Below are positions 39,476 to 46,845 of a stretch of DNA of 50,420 nt, in pieces. Source of the DNA: CAYMDS01 sp964576705 (lineage in GTDB: Bacteria; Patescibacteriota; Microgenomatia; Levybacterales; UBA12049); NCBI GenBank assembly GCA_964576705.1, contig CAZNVI010000004.1, positions 1-50,420 of the forward strand, read 5' to 3'. The notes beneath the pieces are model-generated. The model searched no databases, was not told the DNA's origin, and worked only from the letters and a program-made list of their open reading frames with translations. The translations under genes and the position numbers were made by a program. The first letter of the stretch is position 1; every line of letters begins with the position of its first letter.

Positions 39476-39694
39476 ATGGCTCATCAAGGATCGGTTGAAA
39501 AGTCGGGAGTAGTCAGAGAATCTCTGCCAAATACTTTATTTCGTGTAGAATTGGAGGATGGCGCACTAGTATTGTGTCATCTATCCGGGAAAATGCGCAT
39601 GCATTTTATAAAAATACTTCCGGGAGATAAAGTGCTTATTGAGATGACGCCTTACGATAAGGAGAAAGGTAGAATAATTAGAAGATTTAAATAG
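39476..39694 (+). CDS. infA: translation initiation factor IF-1
   Basis: 72 residues. VEKSGVVRESLPNTLFRVEL, VLCHLSGKMRMHFIKILPGD and KVLIEMTPYDKEKGRIIRRFK are the OB-fold core of IF-1, which binds the 30S A site. No Shine-Dalgarno; the hairpin ends 9 bases before ATG. rpmJ follows after one base. Confidence 0.97.
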   Translation: MAHQGSVEKSGVVRESLPNTLFRVELEDGALVLCHLSGKMRMHFIKILPGDKVLIEMTPYDKEKGRIIRRFK

Positions 39695-39695
39695 T

Positions 39696-39809
39696 ATGAA
39701 AGTGCAAGCAAGTATTAAGCCAAGATGTAAAAATTGCAAGATTATTCGTAGAAAAGGCGTGGTTTTCATTATTTGTAGCATAGCGAAGCATAAGCAGAGA
39801 CAAGGCTAA
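39696..39809 (+). CDS. rpmJ: ribosomal protein bL36
   Basis: 37 residues: MKVQASIKPRCKNCKIIRRK and GVVFIICSIAKHKQRQG. The zinc site is three Cys (11, 14, 27) and one His (32), as in the usual family. Between infA and rpsM as in most bacteria. The stop TAA is at 39807-39809. Confidence 0.93.
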   Translation: MKVQASIKPRCKNCKIIRRKGVVFIICSIAKHKQRQG

Positions 39810-39814
39810 AAAGC

Positions 39815-39880
39815 AATCAGTATTCGGCGATCAGTACTCAGTAAAAAACTGACAACTGACAACTGACAACTGACAACTGA
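39815..39880. repeat. heptamer hairpin before rpsM (clearest example)
   Basis: Left arm AATCAGT, ATTCGGC, GATCAGT, ACTCAGT; loop of five A; right arm four copies of ACTGACA and then ACTGA. CAGT in the left units pairs with ACTG in the right ones. Ends 3 bases before ATG. Confidence 0.95.
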
Positions 39881-39883
39881 AAT

Positions 39884-40300
39884 ATGAGATTACTTGGAAC
39901 AAATTTACCTGATGATAAAAGAATCGATATTAGCTTGACTTATCTGTATGGGATAGGTAGAAAAAATGTTGTAGGTATACTAAAAAAAGCCGGCATTGAT
40001 TCTTCAAAACGGGCAAAAGCAATTACTGAAGAAGAAGCAAAGAAAATTACTCAGGCACTTGAAGGCATAAAGATTGAGGGTGACTTAAGGGCTGAAGTTA
40101 ATGAAAATATCAGACGTCTTAAAGAAACTGGTTCTTATAAAGGCATAAGGCACAGTCGTGGTTTACCGGTTCATGGACAACGCACGCGATCAAATGGTCG
40201 TACAAAAAGAGGTAAGAGAGTAACTATCGGTGCTATTAAAAAAGAAGTAATGGCCAAGATAGATGCAGCGCAAAAATCTAAAGAAGTAGCTAAAAAATAA
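39884..40300 (+). CDS. rpsM: ribosomal protein uS13
   Basis: 138 residues, with a short extra Lys/Ala-rich tail. LGTNLPDDKRIDISLTYLYGIGRKN, EGDLRAEVNENIRRLKETGSYKGIRH and GLPVHGQRTRSNGRTKRGKR are typical. Lies in the 30S head and touches the tRNAs. Separated from rpmJ by a heptamer hairpin and from rpsK by another. Confidence 0.98.
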   Translation: MRLLGTNLPDDKRIDISLTYLYGIGRKNVVGILKKAGIDSSKRAKAITEEEAKKITQALEGIKIEGDLRAEVNENIRRLKETGSYKGIRHSRGLPVHGQRTRSNGRTKRGKRVTIGAIKKEVMAKIDAAQKSKEVAKK

Positions 40301-40303
40301 GTC

Positions 40304-40375
40304 AGTGAGTAGTTAATGGTAACCAGAAAAAGTCACAAGGTAGACTAATCACTCATCTCGACTCACTAATCGTTA
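40304..40375. repeat. AGTGA-family hairpin before rpsK
   Basis: AGTGAGTAGTTAATGG on the left pairs with ATCACTCATCTCGACTCACTAATC on the right through AGTGA/TCACT-type matches. The core AGTCACAAGGTA recurs as AGTCGAAAGGTA before rpsI. Confidence 0.75.
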
Positions 40376-40379
40376 AAAT

Positions 40380-40781
40380 ATGGTAAAGAAGACAACAGTA
40401 ACTAAAAAGGCAAAAAAACGTACTGAAATTGTAATCGGTAGTCATGGTAATGTATACATTACAGCCACATTTAATAACACATTGGTTACAATTACAAACG
40501 AGAATGGCGATACGATTTCATGGAGCTCATCAGGATCGCGCGGTTTTAAGGGCACCAGAAAATCTACGCCTTATGCAGCGTCTTTAGCAGTTGAAGATGC
40601 AGCACGTCGGGCATTGGGAAAAGGACTTAAGAACGTCAATGTCTATATTAAAGGTCCTGGATCAGGTCGCGAATCAGCGCTCCGCGGAGTTAAAGCTGGA
40701 GGGCTTAGTATCGCTTCGATAACCGATGTAACACCAATCCCGCATAATGGCCCACGGGCACAGAAAAGGAGAAGGATATAA
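40380..40781 (+). CDS. rpsK: ribosomal protein uS11
   Basis: 133 residues. VYITATFNNTLVTITNENGD, WSSSGSRGFKGTRKSTPYAA, VYIKGPGSGRESALRGVKAGGL and DVTPIPHNGPRAQKRRRI are diagnostic. Sits on the 30S platform by the Shine-Dalgarno helix exit. rpsD follows after 6 bases. Confidence 0.98.
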   Translation: MVKKTTVTKKAKKRTEIVIGSHGNVYITATFNNTLVTITNENGDTISWSSSGSRGFKGTRKSTPYAASLAVEDAARRALGKGLKNVNVYIKGPGSGRESALRGVKAGGLSIASITDVTPIPHNGPRAQKRRRI

Positions 40782-40787
40782 CCTATT

Positions 40788-41390
40788 ATGGCACGATATA
40801 CAGGACCAAAACATAAATTAGCAAGAAGAGAAGGTGTAAATGTTTTAGATAAAACATCAGCAAGTCTTCTTCGAAGAATTACCATCCCGCCGGGGGTTCA
40901 TGGAAGAAAGCGAAAAAAGCGTTTGTCGGAATTCGGGTTACAGCTTCGTGAAAAGCAAAAAGCAAAAGTAATTTACGGGATTCTTGAAAAGCAGTTCAGT
41001 AAATTAGTAAGTACTGTCTCAAGTCAAAAAGGTGATACTGAAGAGCTGCTCTTAGCTCTTTTGGAGACCCGATTAGATAATTTAGTTTATAGGTTAGGGT
41101 TTGCAAAATCCAGATTTATGGCCAGACAAATGGTAACTCATGGCCATGTGCTGCTAAATGGCAAGAAAATGTCAATCCCGTCTTATCAAGTGCAAGCAGA
41201 GGAGATCATTTCAATTTCAGACAGCATGCAGAAGAACCCTGATGTTATTAAGCTTATGAGCGAGAACAGTCCGCTGGTGCCTTTTTTGGAGAAAGAAGGG
41301 ATTCAGGGTAAGCTTGTCCGTATGCCGCAAAGAAACGATGTAGAATTACCTTTTAGCACAAGGCAAATCATTGAATATTATTCCAGATAA
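40788..41390 (+). CDS. rpsD: ribosomal protein uS4
   Basis: 200 residues. ARYTGPKHKLARREGVNV at the start and the S4 RNA-binding domain RLDNLVYRLGFAKSRFMARQMVTHGHVLLNG. Lacks the N-terminal zinc Cys of some forms. uS4 starts 30S assembly and represses the alpha operon in E. coli. Its last codons contain the promoter of rpoA. Confidence 0.98.
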   Translation: MARYTGPKHKLARREGVNVLDKTSASLLRRITIPPGVHGRKRKKRLSEFGLQLREKQKAKVIYGILEKQFSKLVSTVSSQKGDTEELLLALLETRLDNLVYRLGFAKSRFMARQMVTHGHVLLNGKKMSIPSYQVQAEEIISISDSMQKNPDVIKLMSENSPLVPFLEKEGIQGKLVRMPQRNDVELPFSTRQIIEYYSR

Positions 41391-41399
41391 TGTTATACT
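41371..41399 (+). promoter_or_regulatory. internal leaderless promoter of rpoA
   Basis: TTGAAT (41371-41376), 17 bp, TATACT (41394-41399), then 7 bases to ATG 41407. The -35 lies in the end of rpsD. There is no Shine-Dalgarno. Confidence 0.75.
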
Positions 41400-41406
41400 A
41401 TATTTT

Positions 41407-42336
41407 ATGGTCGAACTGAATTTCAAAGTTAAGGAACTCACACTTACAGACGAATATGGCGAGTTCGTAATAGAACCTCTAGAGCCAGGCTATGGATATA
41501 CCATGGGTAATGCTTTAAGGAGAGTATTATATGCCTCAATTCCCGGTGCTGCTGTAACATCTGTACGTATAACCGGAGTTAAACATCGATTTTCGACACT
41601 CCCAGGGCTTAAAGAGAATGTTATAGATTTGCTTCTTAATATAAAACAACTTAATTTACAGTTAGCAGACGGAAAAGAGTCCGCGATACTTAAGGTATCC
41701 GTAAAAGGAGATAAGGTAGTAACAGGTGCCGATTTAATACCCTCAGACGGAGTTGAGATATTTAATAAAGACTTATACTTGGGAACACTTTCCGGAGCTA
41801 AGTCAAAGCTTGAGATGGAATTGACTGTAGGAAGAGGATTGGGTTTCTCAGTCGCTGATGAAAGAAAAACAGATAGTCTTGAGGAAATACCGACTGATGC
41901 AGTATTCACACCCGTAAAACGCGTTACTTATACAGTGGAGTCAACTCGCGTAGGTAGACAAACCAATCTCGATAAGCTGGTATTAAAAATATGGACTGAT
42001 GGCACTATAAATCCTAGATTTGCTTTAGATGAAGCTTCAAGAATTCTTTCAAATTCATTTTCAATGGTTTATCAGCCTCAAGATAGTGAAGCCGTAGAAT
42101 CTGAAGCCCCTAGTACTATAAGTAATGTTTCACCTGAAGCACTGAAATTGACTATAGATGAGTTAGACCTTCCTACCAGAATATATAATTCTCTTAGAAA
42201 TGGCGGAATTGAAACAGTAGAAGAGCTTTTAAATACACCCAGGAAAGAATTGATATCCATGCGCAATATGGGTAGTAAATCTTTAGGGGTTATAGAAGAG
42301 AAGCTTAATACAAAAGGTATAACACTTTCTGCCTAA
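41407..42336 (+). CDS. rpoA: RNA polymerase alpha subunit
   Basis: 309 residues from MVELNFKVKE. The N-terminal assembly domain has EPLEPGYGYTMGNALRRVLYASIPGAA and SVRITGVKHRFSTLPGLKENVIDLLLN; the C-terminal DNA-binding domain has LDLPTRIYNSLRNGGIETVEELLN and MRNMGSKSLGVIEEKL. The 41371 in-frame ATG overlaps the promoter and rpsD, so 41407 is used. The linker carries a short Ser/Glu-rich segment. Its own promoter lets it be expressed apart from the ribosomal genes. Confidence 0.98.
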   Translation: MVELNFKVKELTLTDEYGEFVIEPLEPGYGYTMGNALRRVLYASIPGAAVTSVRITGVKHRFSTLPGLKENVIDLLLNIKQLNLQLADGKESAILKVSVKGDKVVTGADLIPSDGVEIFNKDLYLGTLSGAKSKLEMELTVGRGLGFSVADERKTDSLEEIPTDAVFTPVKRVTYTVESTRVGRQTNLDKLVLKIWTDGTINPRFALDEASRILSNSFSMVYQPQDSEAVESEAPSTISNVSPEALKLTIDELDLPTRIYNSLRNGGIETVEELLNTPRKELISMRNMGSKSLGVIEEKLNTKGITLSA

Positions 42337-42345
42337 CAATCTTGA

Positions 42346-42470
42346 AATTCGAATATCGAAATTCGAAATCCGAAACAAATTCGAATCTTCAAAACACATC
42401 AAATACAGTTTTGAATTTCGAAAATTAGTATTTTGATATTGTTTCGAAATTCGTGTTTCGGGATTCGATT
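42346..42470. repeat. AATNCGA heptamer hairpin before rplQ
   Basis: Left arm AATTCGA, ATATCGA, AATTCGA, AATCCGA, AAC. Right arm (42441-42470) is the reverse complement of AATCGA, ATCCCGA, AACACGA, ATTTCGA, AAC. The AAACAAATT loop start is shared with the infA hairpin. Confidence 0.9.
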
Positions 42471-42481
42471 TTTTTATTTTT

Positions 42482-43024
42482 ATGAAAAAGAATGTATTTG
42501 GTAGACAACTTAAGCGTGACATCAATGAGCGTAAGGCTTTATTTAAAAACCTTATGACTCAACTTGTGATGCATGACCGAATAGAAACTACACAAGAGAA
42601 AGCTAAATCAATCCAAGCATCTGTAGAAAAGTTAGTTACGAAAACAAAAAACAAAGGTCAAGGCGTCAAGCGTGAATTATTGCCATTTTTAGGTGAGAGC
42701 GCAGTTAATAAAATGATTGCCGATATCGCTCCTCGATTCACTGAAAGGAATGGCGGATATACCAGAATTGTAAAACTTGGTAGGCGATTTGGAGACGGAG
42801 CAAGTGTCGTTATAATGGAATGGGTGGAGGGTAGTCGGTCCCGATTGAATCAGGATCAAAAGTCAGAAAAAAAGGTCAAGAATGAGAAATTAGAATCAGC
42901 TTCATCAACAAAAACCGATAAAAAACAAGTTAAAGCTACTTTAAAAAACAAAAAGAGCGTTGAAAAGTCAACAAAAACAAACAATAAAAAAGAAGTTAAG
43001 AAAAAGGAAGGAAAGAAAAAGTAA
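42482..43024 (+). CDS. rplQ: ribosomal protein bL17 with long basic tail
   Basis: 180 residues against about 120. The core KRDINERKALFKNLMTQLVMHD, IETTQEKAKSIQASVEKLVTK and FTERNGGYTRIVKLGRRFGDGASVVIMEW is normal. The last 60 residues (KSEKKVKNEK, TKTDKKQVKATLKNKKS and so on) are Lys-rich and disordered-looking. Some of the tail's DNA is loosely 7-bp periodic. The stop overlaps the rplM start as TAATG. Confidence 0.97.
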   Translation: MKKNVFGRQLKRDINERKALFKNLMTQLVMHDRIETTQEKAKSIQASVEKLVTKTKNKGQGVKRELLPFLGESAVNKMIADIAPRFTERNGGYTRIVKLGRRFGDGASVVIMEWVEGSRSRLNQDQKSEKKVKNEKLESASSTKTDKKQVKATLKNKKSVEKSTKTNNKKEVKKKEGKKK

Positions 43025-43452
43025 TGAATGGTGTGACAATGCCTACTAAGGTAGGACAAATAACGAGAAAATGGCATTTGTATGATGCTAATGGTAAAAC
43101 TCTAGGCCGTTTTTCTACGATGATTGCCGGGTTATTAATGGGAAAAAGTAAGCCATATTTCGTCCGTAATTTAGATTGCGGTGATTACGTCGTAGTTATA
43201 AATGCTGATAAAGTAGTCGTCACAGGTAAGAAAGAGAGTCAGAAGGTATATGCCAGACATTCAGGTTATCCGGGTGGTTTTAAGTCTGAGGCCTTGAAAG
43301 ATTTGAGGGTCAGAAAACCTACAGATATTTTAAGACATGCTGTTTTGGGGATGATTCCGCGAAACAGACTGGGTGCTCAGATGATGAAGAGGTTATATAT
43401 ATTTGTAGGAGAAAAGCACACATACGAAGATAAGTTTAAATCAAGTGAATAG
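43024..43452 (+). CDS. rplM: ribosomal protein uL13
   Basis: 142 residues from the ATG overlapping the rplQ stop; ATG 43039 (MPTKVGQ) is also possible. RKWHLYDANGKTLGRFSTMIAGLLMGK, YVVVINADKVVVTGKK, HSGYPGGFKSEALKDL and LRHAVLGMIPRNRLGAQMMKRLYIF are the family core. Pairs with rpsI as in most bacteria, separated by a heptamer hairpin. Confidence 0.97.
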   Translation: MNGVTMPTKVGQITRKWHLYDANGKTLGRFSTMIAGLLMGKSKPYFVRNLDCGDYVVVINADKVVVTGKKESQKVYARHSGYPGGFKSEALKDLRVRKPTDILRHAVLGMIPRNRLGAQMMKRLYIFVGEKHTYEDKFKSSE

Positions 43453-43528
43453 TCAATAGTACCTAAGTGACTAGGAAGTAGTCGAAAGGTAAATTTATCA
43501 CTAATCTCTAGTGGCTAATCACTAATAA
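43443..43528. repeat. TAGTNAA/TTAGTGA hairpin before rpsI
   Basis: Left words AGTGAAT, AGTCAAT, AGTACCT, AAGTGAC, TAGGAAG; right arm TCACTAA, TCTCTAG, TGGCTAA, TCACTAA. The middle AGTCGAAAGGTA...ATCACT resembles the rpsK hairpin. Confidence 0.8.
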
Positions 43529-43531
43529 CAT

Positions 43532-44011
43532 ATGGCAGATAAAACAATTACATCAAAAATTGATAAAAAAGAGCAGAAAAAAGATTATATTTTTGCTGTC
43601 GGCAGGAGAAAACAAGCTGTAGCACGAGTGCGGCTTCATACTAGTGTAAAATCCGATCTTACATGGAATCAAACCCCTATAAAAAAAGGCGAGTTATATG
43701 TAAATGAAAAACCGATTGCTGAAATTTTTTCAGGAGCTGTAGCCCAAAAAATCTATACGGAACCATTTAGAATAATTAACGCTCTAAATAAATATACATT
43801 TACAATTAGAGTATCGGGCGGTGGCTCTTCTGGTCAGCTTGAGGCTGTAGTTGCCGGTATTTCAAGGGCTCTGTCAAAGCTTGATTCCGAAGAATACAGA
43901 GGTAGTCTTAAGAAAAAAGGATTTCTCACTCGTGATGCAAGAACAAGAGAGAGAAGAAAAGTCGGTACCGGCGGAAAAGCAAGAAGACGAAAACAATCAC
44001 CAAAGCGTTAA
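43532..44011 (+). CDS. rpsI: ribosomal protein uS9
   Basis: 159 residues; the first 25 are an extra charged N-terminus. FAVGRRKQAVARVRLHT, VSGGGSSGQLEAVVAGISRAL and FLTRDARTRERRKVGTGGKARRRKQSPKR, whose C-terminal Lys-Arg tail reaches the P-site tRNA. Last gene of the ribosomal cluster; its stop overlaps the end of the convergent gene by 4 bases. Confidence 0.98.
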   Translation: MADKTITSKIDKKEQKKDYIFAVGRRKQAVARVRLHTSVKSDLTWNQTPIKKGELYVNEKPIAEIFSGAVAQKIYTEPFRIINALNKYTFTIRVSGGGSSGQLEAVVAGISRALSKLDSEEYRGSLKKKGFLTRDARTRERRKVGTGGKARRRKQSPKR

Positions 44012-44640
44012 ACTTCTATTTCTATCGTCCCCCCTGATTCTATCATTTTAAAATCTATCTCTGATAACTTCAAATATTCCTGTGCCAGTAAATACATATC
44101 TTTCCTGACCTCATCTTTCCAATGCCAATCATGGATAGGTATTATGTATTTCGGGCTTAATTCCTCAGTCAGTTTAAGAGCATCCATAAAAGATCCCCAT
44201 GGTGCTTGTATGGGGAGTGCTAGAATTGGCGCTGTAAATTTTACATGATGCGAATCGCCCGGGATGGTTAATTTATTAAAAAGCGTAAATTGGGTATTCT
44301 CTGGCGGCGCAGATACGACTATATCTTCATGCGGTACTGATTCAGTTTGGATAAATTCCGGTGTTGTCATAGTAGCCTCAATGTTGTCTTCCTTAAGTTT
44401 TGTCACTACGGATTCGTTACTGATAATTTGCATATCCGGAAATTTATTTACCAGCATTTGTATAAACGGGATATGCATGTGATCAGAATGCTTATGAGTT
44501 ATTAATATATAATCAATTTTTTTAAGTGTTTCAAATGGAAATACTTCCGCATCAAATGTAAATTGACCAGGGTCAATTAGAATAGTCTTGTCATCCTCTT
44601 TTATAAGCAGACAAGAGTGTATGTATTTAGTAATTAACAT
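44008..44640 (-). CDS. metallo-beta-lactamase-fold hydrolase (UlaG-like)
   Basis: 210 residues. ILIDPG, ILITHKHSDHMH (HxHxDH metal site), SHHVKF and the final YIIPIHDWHWKDEV are the zinc ligands of the small UlaG/YtpP-like group of hydrolases. The group includes lactonases and phosphoesterases; the substrate cannot be told. It converges with rpsI and is followed by the bactofilin-like gene, which starts after the ribosomal cluster. Confidence 0.85.
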   Translation of the reverse strand: MLITKYIHSCLLIKEDDKTILIDPGQFTFDAEVFPFETLKKIDYILITHKHSDHMHIPFIQMLVNKFPDMQIISNESVVTKLKEDNIEATMTTPEFIQTESVPHEDIVVSAPPENTQFTLFNKLTIPGDSHHVKFTAPILALPIQAPWGSFMDALKLTEELSPKYIIPIHDWHWKDEVRKDMYLLAQEYLKLSEIDFKMIESGGTIEIEV

Positions 44641-44662
44641 TTTTAAATTATGAATTTAATAA

Positions 44663-45817
44663 TTAGGATTTTTTGGTAATTTTCTGGATTTTCGTAAAAG
44701 CCAGAAATTGATTTATTATCCCTCCTACAGCCATTAAATAAATGATAAAAACTGCAATCCAGCCTAGGATAGGAACTAATAAGAGTACGAAAAATGCGAT
44801 CGGTCCCACCACTGCCGCTTTCCAGTCAAGTGCGTAATCAATCTTTTTTCTTTTTTCCCAATGATGCAAGATAAACCATCCTAGAAATATTTTTCCTACA
44901 AAGAGGCTGACTACGATTACAATCCCATAAAGAAGAAAGGACATTATGCCTAACCATAGTAGGAAGAGTAAAAAAATAGATATTACCGGCCAGATGAATA
45001 TGAAAAGTAATCCGCGACCAGCCGATGCTACCGGTGAATTCAATATGCTTTCAAGGATATTTTTAGTAAATAGAGAAAGGAAGGTCAGTAGTAATAAGCA
45101 TATTATAATATCGGCAGCTAGTTTATAAACAGCTCCAGGGCCAAATGCAGATAATAACTCTTTCGCTTCGGATTTGTTTTCCTCAGCCATCCTAAAATCA
45201 TGTCTTCCTCTTACAACTGCCCCGTTAGAAACTACAGCTTTTTTGTTAGCTTTATATTTCAGATTTCCAAGAACCTGTGCGTTACTGCCGAATATTAGAT
45301 TTTCTATGTTACCTTCTATATTCCCACCGACTTTACTGTTTATTAACACATTACCGCCGTTCACATATATGTCGCCTTCGATAGGGCTATGAATTTGTAT
45401 TTCTCCTCCCGCTATCATAAGGTCACCGCTGACAGATGCTTCTTTGGTAAGACGAATGTTCCCTCCGGCGAGTAAGACATCATTTCCTATTTCACCGCTT
45501 ATTACTACGTTTCCACCCGCTACGCGTAATGTGTTTTTTGTATTTGATCTTATAAATACATCGCCGCCTGCTGCGAAAATACTTCCTGCTACATCTCCGT
45601 TTAAAGTTACAGTACCACCTGCTGACGTTAAATCATTTTCTACCGGGGCATCCAGAGTCACTGTTTCTCCGAAAAGGTACAAATCCCGAAGGTTCTTTTC
45701 ATCTTCTGAAATGTAGACACTCTCCCCTCCTTTAATCGTCGCTGAGTAAGCCTTGGGTAAACTTATAAAAATAAAACAAGATGAAGTAAATAGAAGTGTT
45801 AACAATAAGCGCTTCAT
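44663..45817 (-). CDS. exported bactofilin-like beta-solenoid membrane protein
   Basis: 385 residues from MKRLLLTLL. A signal sequence (cleavage after about YSA) is followed by about 200 residues of short repeats with DLTSAGGTVTLNGDVAGSIFAAGG, DVLLAGGNIRL and DLMIAGGEIQI-type strands, the right-handed beta-helix of polymer-forming bactofilins, then four membrane helices (IIICLLLLTFL to IFIIYLMAVGGII). Cytoplasmic bactofilins lack such a signal and membrane part, so this one is likely held on the outer face. It has a promoter at 45831-45859. Confidence 0.85.
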   Translation of the reverse strand: MKRLLLTLLFTSSCFIFISLPKAYSATIKGGESVYISEDEKNLRDLYLFGETVTLDAPVENDLTSAGGTVTLNGDVAGSIFAAGGDVFIRSNTKNTLRVAGGNVVISGEIGNDVLLAGGNIRLTKEASVSGDLMIAGGEIQIHSPIEGDIYVNGGNVLINSKVGGNIEGNIENLIFGSNAQVLGNLKYKANKKAVVSNGAVVRGRHDFRMAEENKSEAKELLSAFGPGAVYKLAADIIICLLLLTFLSLFTKNILESILNSPVASAGRGLLFIFIWPVISIFLLFLLWLGIMSFLLYGIVIVVSLFVGKIFLGWFILHHWEKRKKIDYALDWKAAVVGPIAFFVLLLVPILGWIAVFIIYLMAVGGIINQFLAFTKIQKITKKS

Positions 45818-45830
45818 AAATATCATTTAT

Positions 45831-45859
45831 ACTTTAGTGCACAGCTTATTAAGAGTCAA
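45831..45859 (-). promoter_or_regulatory. promoter of the bactofilin-like gene
   Basis: TTGACT (45854-45859), 17 bp, TAAAGT (45831-45836) on the minus strand, 13 bases before ATG 45817. Confidence 0.65.
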
Positions 45860-45874
45860 ATATTAGACATCTAA

Positions 45875-46333
45875 TTATTTACTCTTAGGGCTCGGCGATC
45901 CAAGATCTTCCAGTTTTTCGATCAGTTGATCGTTATTAACAAGTTTTGAAAAGTCGATTCCTTCTTTTATTCCTATCATCAAGCCATGAATGATTTTTTT
46001 CGCTTTTAGCGCGTCATTTCTCTTGAGAAATGATATTTTTATCGATTTTTCTATTAAGCCTTTATAAGCTATTCTTAACGAAGCATACCATGGTGAAGTG
46101 TCCACAAAGACATCGGAAATATCTTGTATTGCTATGCTGTGTATCCTTTGAGACTTGAAAAACTCTTTAATAGTAATGTGGATTTGAGTTATATCTATTC
46201 TGAGGGTATCAGGAAATAGATCGAAAGGAAAAGTGCTGGTAATTGTGAGTAGTTCTACCTGAGATTTATCGATGAGTGTGTTAAGTTTTTGCTCTTCCAC
46301 AACTCCCTTAAAAATAGTTTTTGATAGTATCAT
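45875..46333 (-). CDS. unknown small protein, possible PH-like fold
   Basis: 152 residues. Alternating strands (TLRIDITQIHITIKEFF, IHSIAIQDISDVFVDTSPW, LRIAYKG) and a final helix (ALKAKKIIHGLMIGIKEG) look like a bacterial pleckstrin-homology-like domain, but no definite motif is seen. Cytoplasmic, with no membrane helix. A -10 box lies 9 bases before ATG. Confidence 0.65.
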   Translation of the reverse strand: MILSKTIFKGVVEEQKLNTLIDKSQVELLTITSTFPFDLFPDTLRIDITQIHITIKEFFKSQRIHSIAIQDISDVFVDTSPWYASLRIAYKGLIEKSIKISFLKRNDALKAKKIIHGLMIGIKEGIDFSKLVNNDQLIEKLEDLGSPSPKSK

Positions 46334-46342
46334 ATACTAGAG

Positions 46343-46348
46343 ATTATA
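46343..46348 (-). promoter_or_regulatory. -10 box for the 45875 gene (leaderless)
   Basis: TATAAT on the minus strand, 9 bases before ATG 46333. No clear -35. Confidence 0.5.
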
Positions 46349-46415
46349 GCCCATCTATCCTATAGAGTGGTAATAAAACTGTAAGAAAATATTAATAAGA
46401 TGAGTTAAATAATTT

Positions 46416-46835
46416 CTATTTTAGCAAGTTTAGCTTTGTTTCTTGATCCATTTGGCGTTTCATAGGTATATGAAGTTTATATAAATTTATCTCACATGTG
46501 GCTGATATGACAAGTTTCTTTATGTGACCTCCCAAAGTTGATAAATCTTTTTTCGATAATACTCCATGGGCATGGATTACCGGAAGATTATTTAAAGAAG
46601 ATATATTACCTGTAATACTTATTATTTCCAAATCTTCACTAATTGTATGGTCTTCAAAGGCTTTAGATTTTAGATTATAGTACGAAAGTATTGCTTCAGT
46701 CGCAGAGCCGATTGCAGAGAAAAACCCTGAAGTAATATCGGATTGAGCTATATATTCTGTAAGACTTGTTAATAATTCTTCATTTCTATCGAGTCTTACG
46801 ATATGTATATTTCCATCAGATAGAATTCTTTTCAT
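46416..46835 (-). CDS. PPC/DUF296-domain protein
   Basis: 139 residues. EELLTSLTEYIAQSDITSGFFSAIGS and ISITGNISSLNNLPVIHAHGVLSKKD then LGGHIKKLVISATCEI carry the PPC-domain His residues (HAH and GGH) that may bind metal. The family forms trimers; plant members have AT-hooks, bacterial single-domain ones have no settled role. The HNH gene follows upstream on the same strand. Confidence 0.85.
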   Translation of the reverse strand: MKRILSDGNIHIVRLDRNEELLTSLTEYIAQSDITSGFFSAIGSATEAILSYYNLKSKAFEDHTISEDLEIISITGNISSLNNLPVIHAHGVLSKKDLSTLGGHIKKLVISATCEINLYKLHIPMKRQMDQETKLNLLK

Positions 46836-46845
46836 ATAATTTTAC

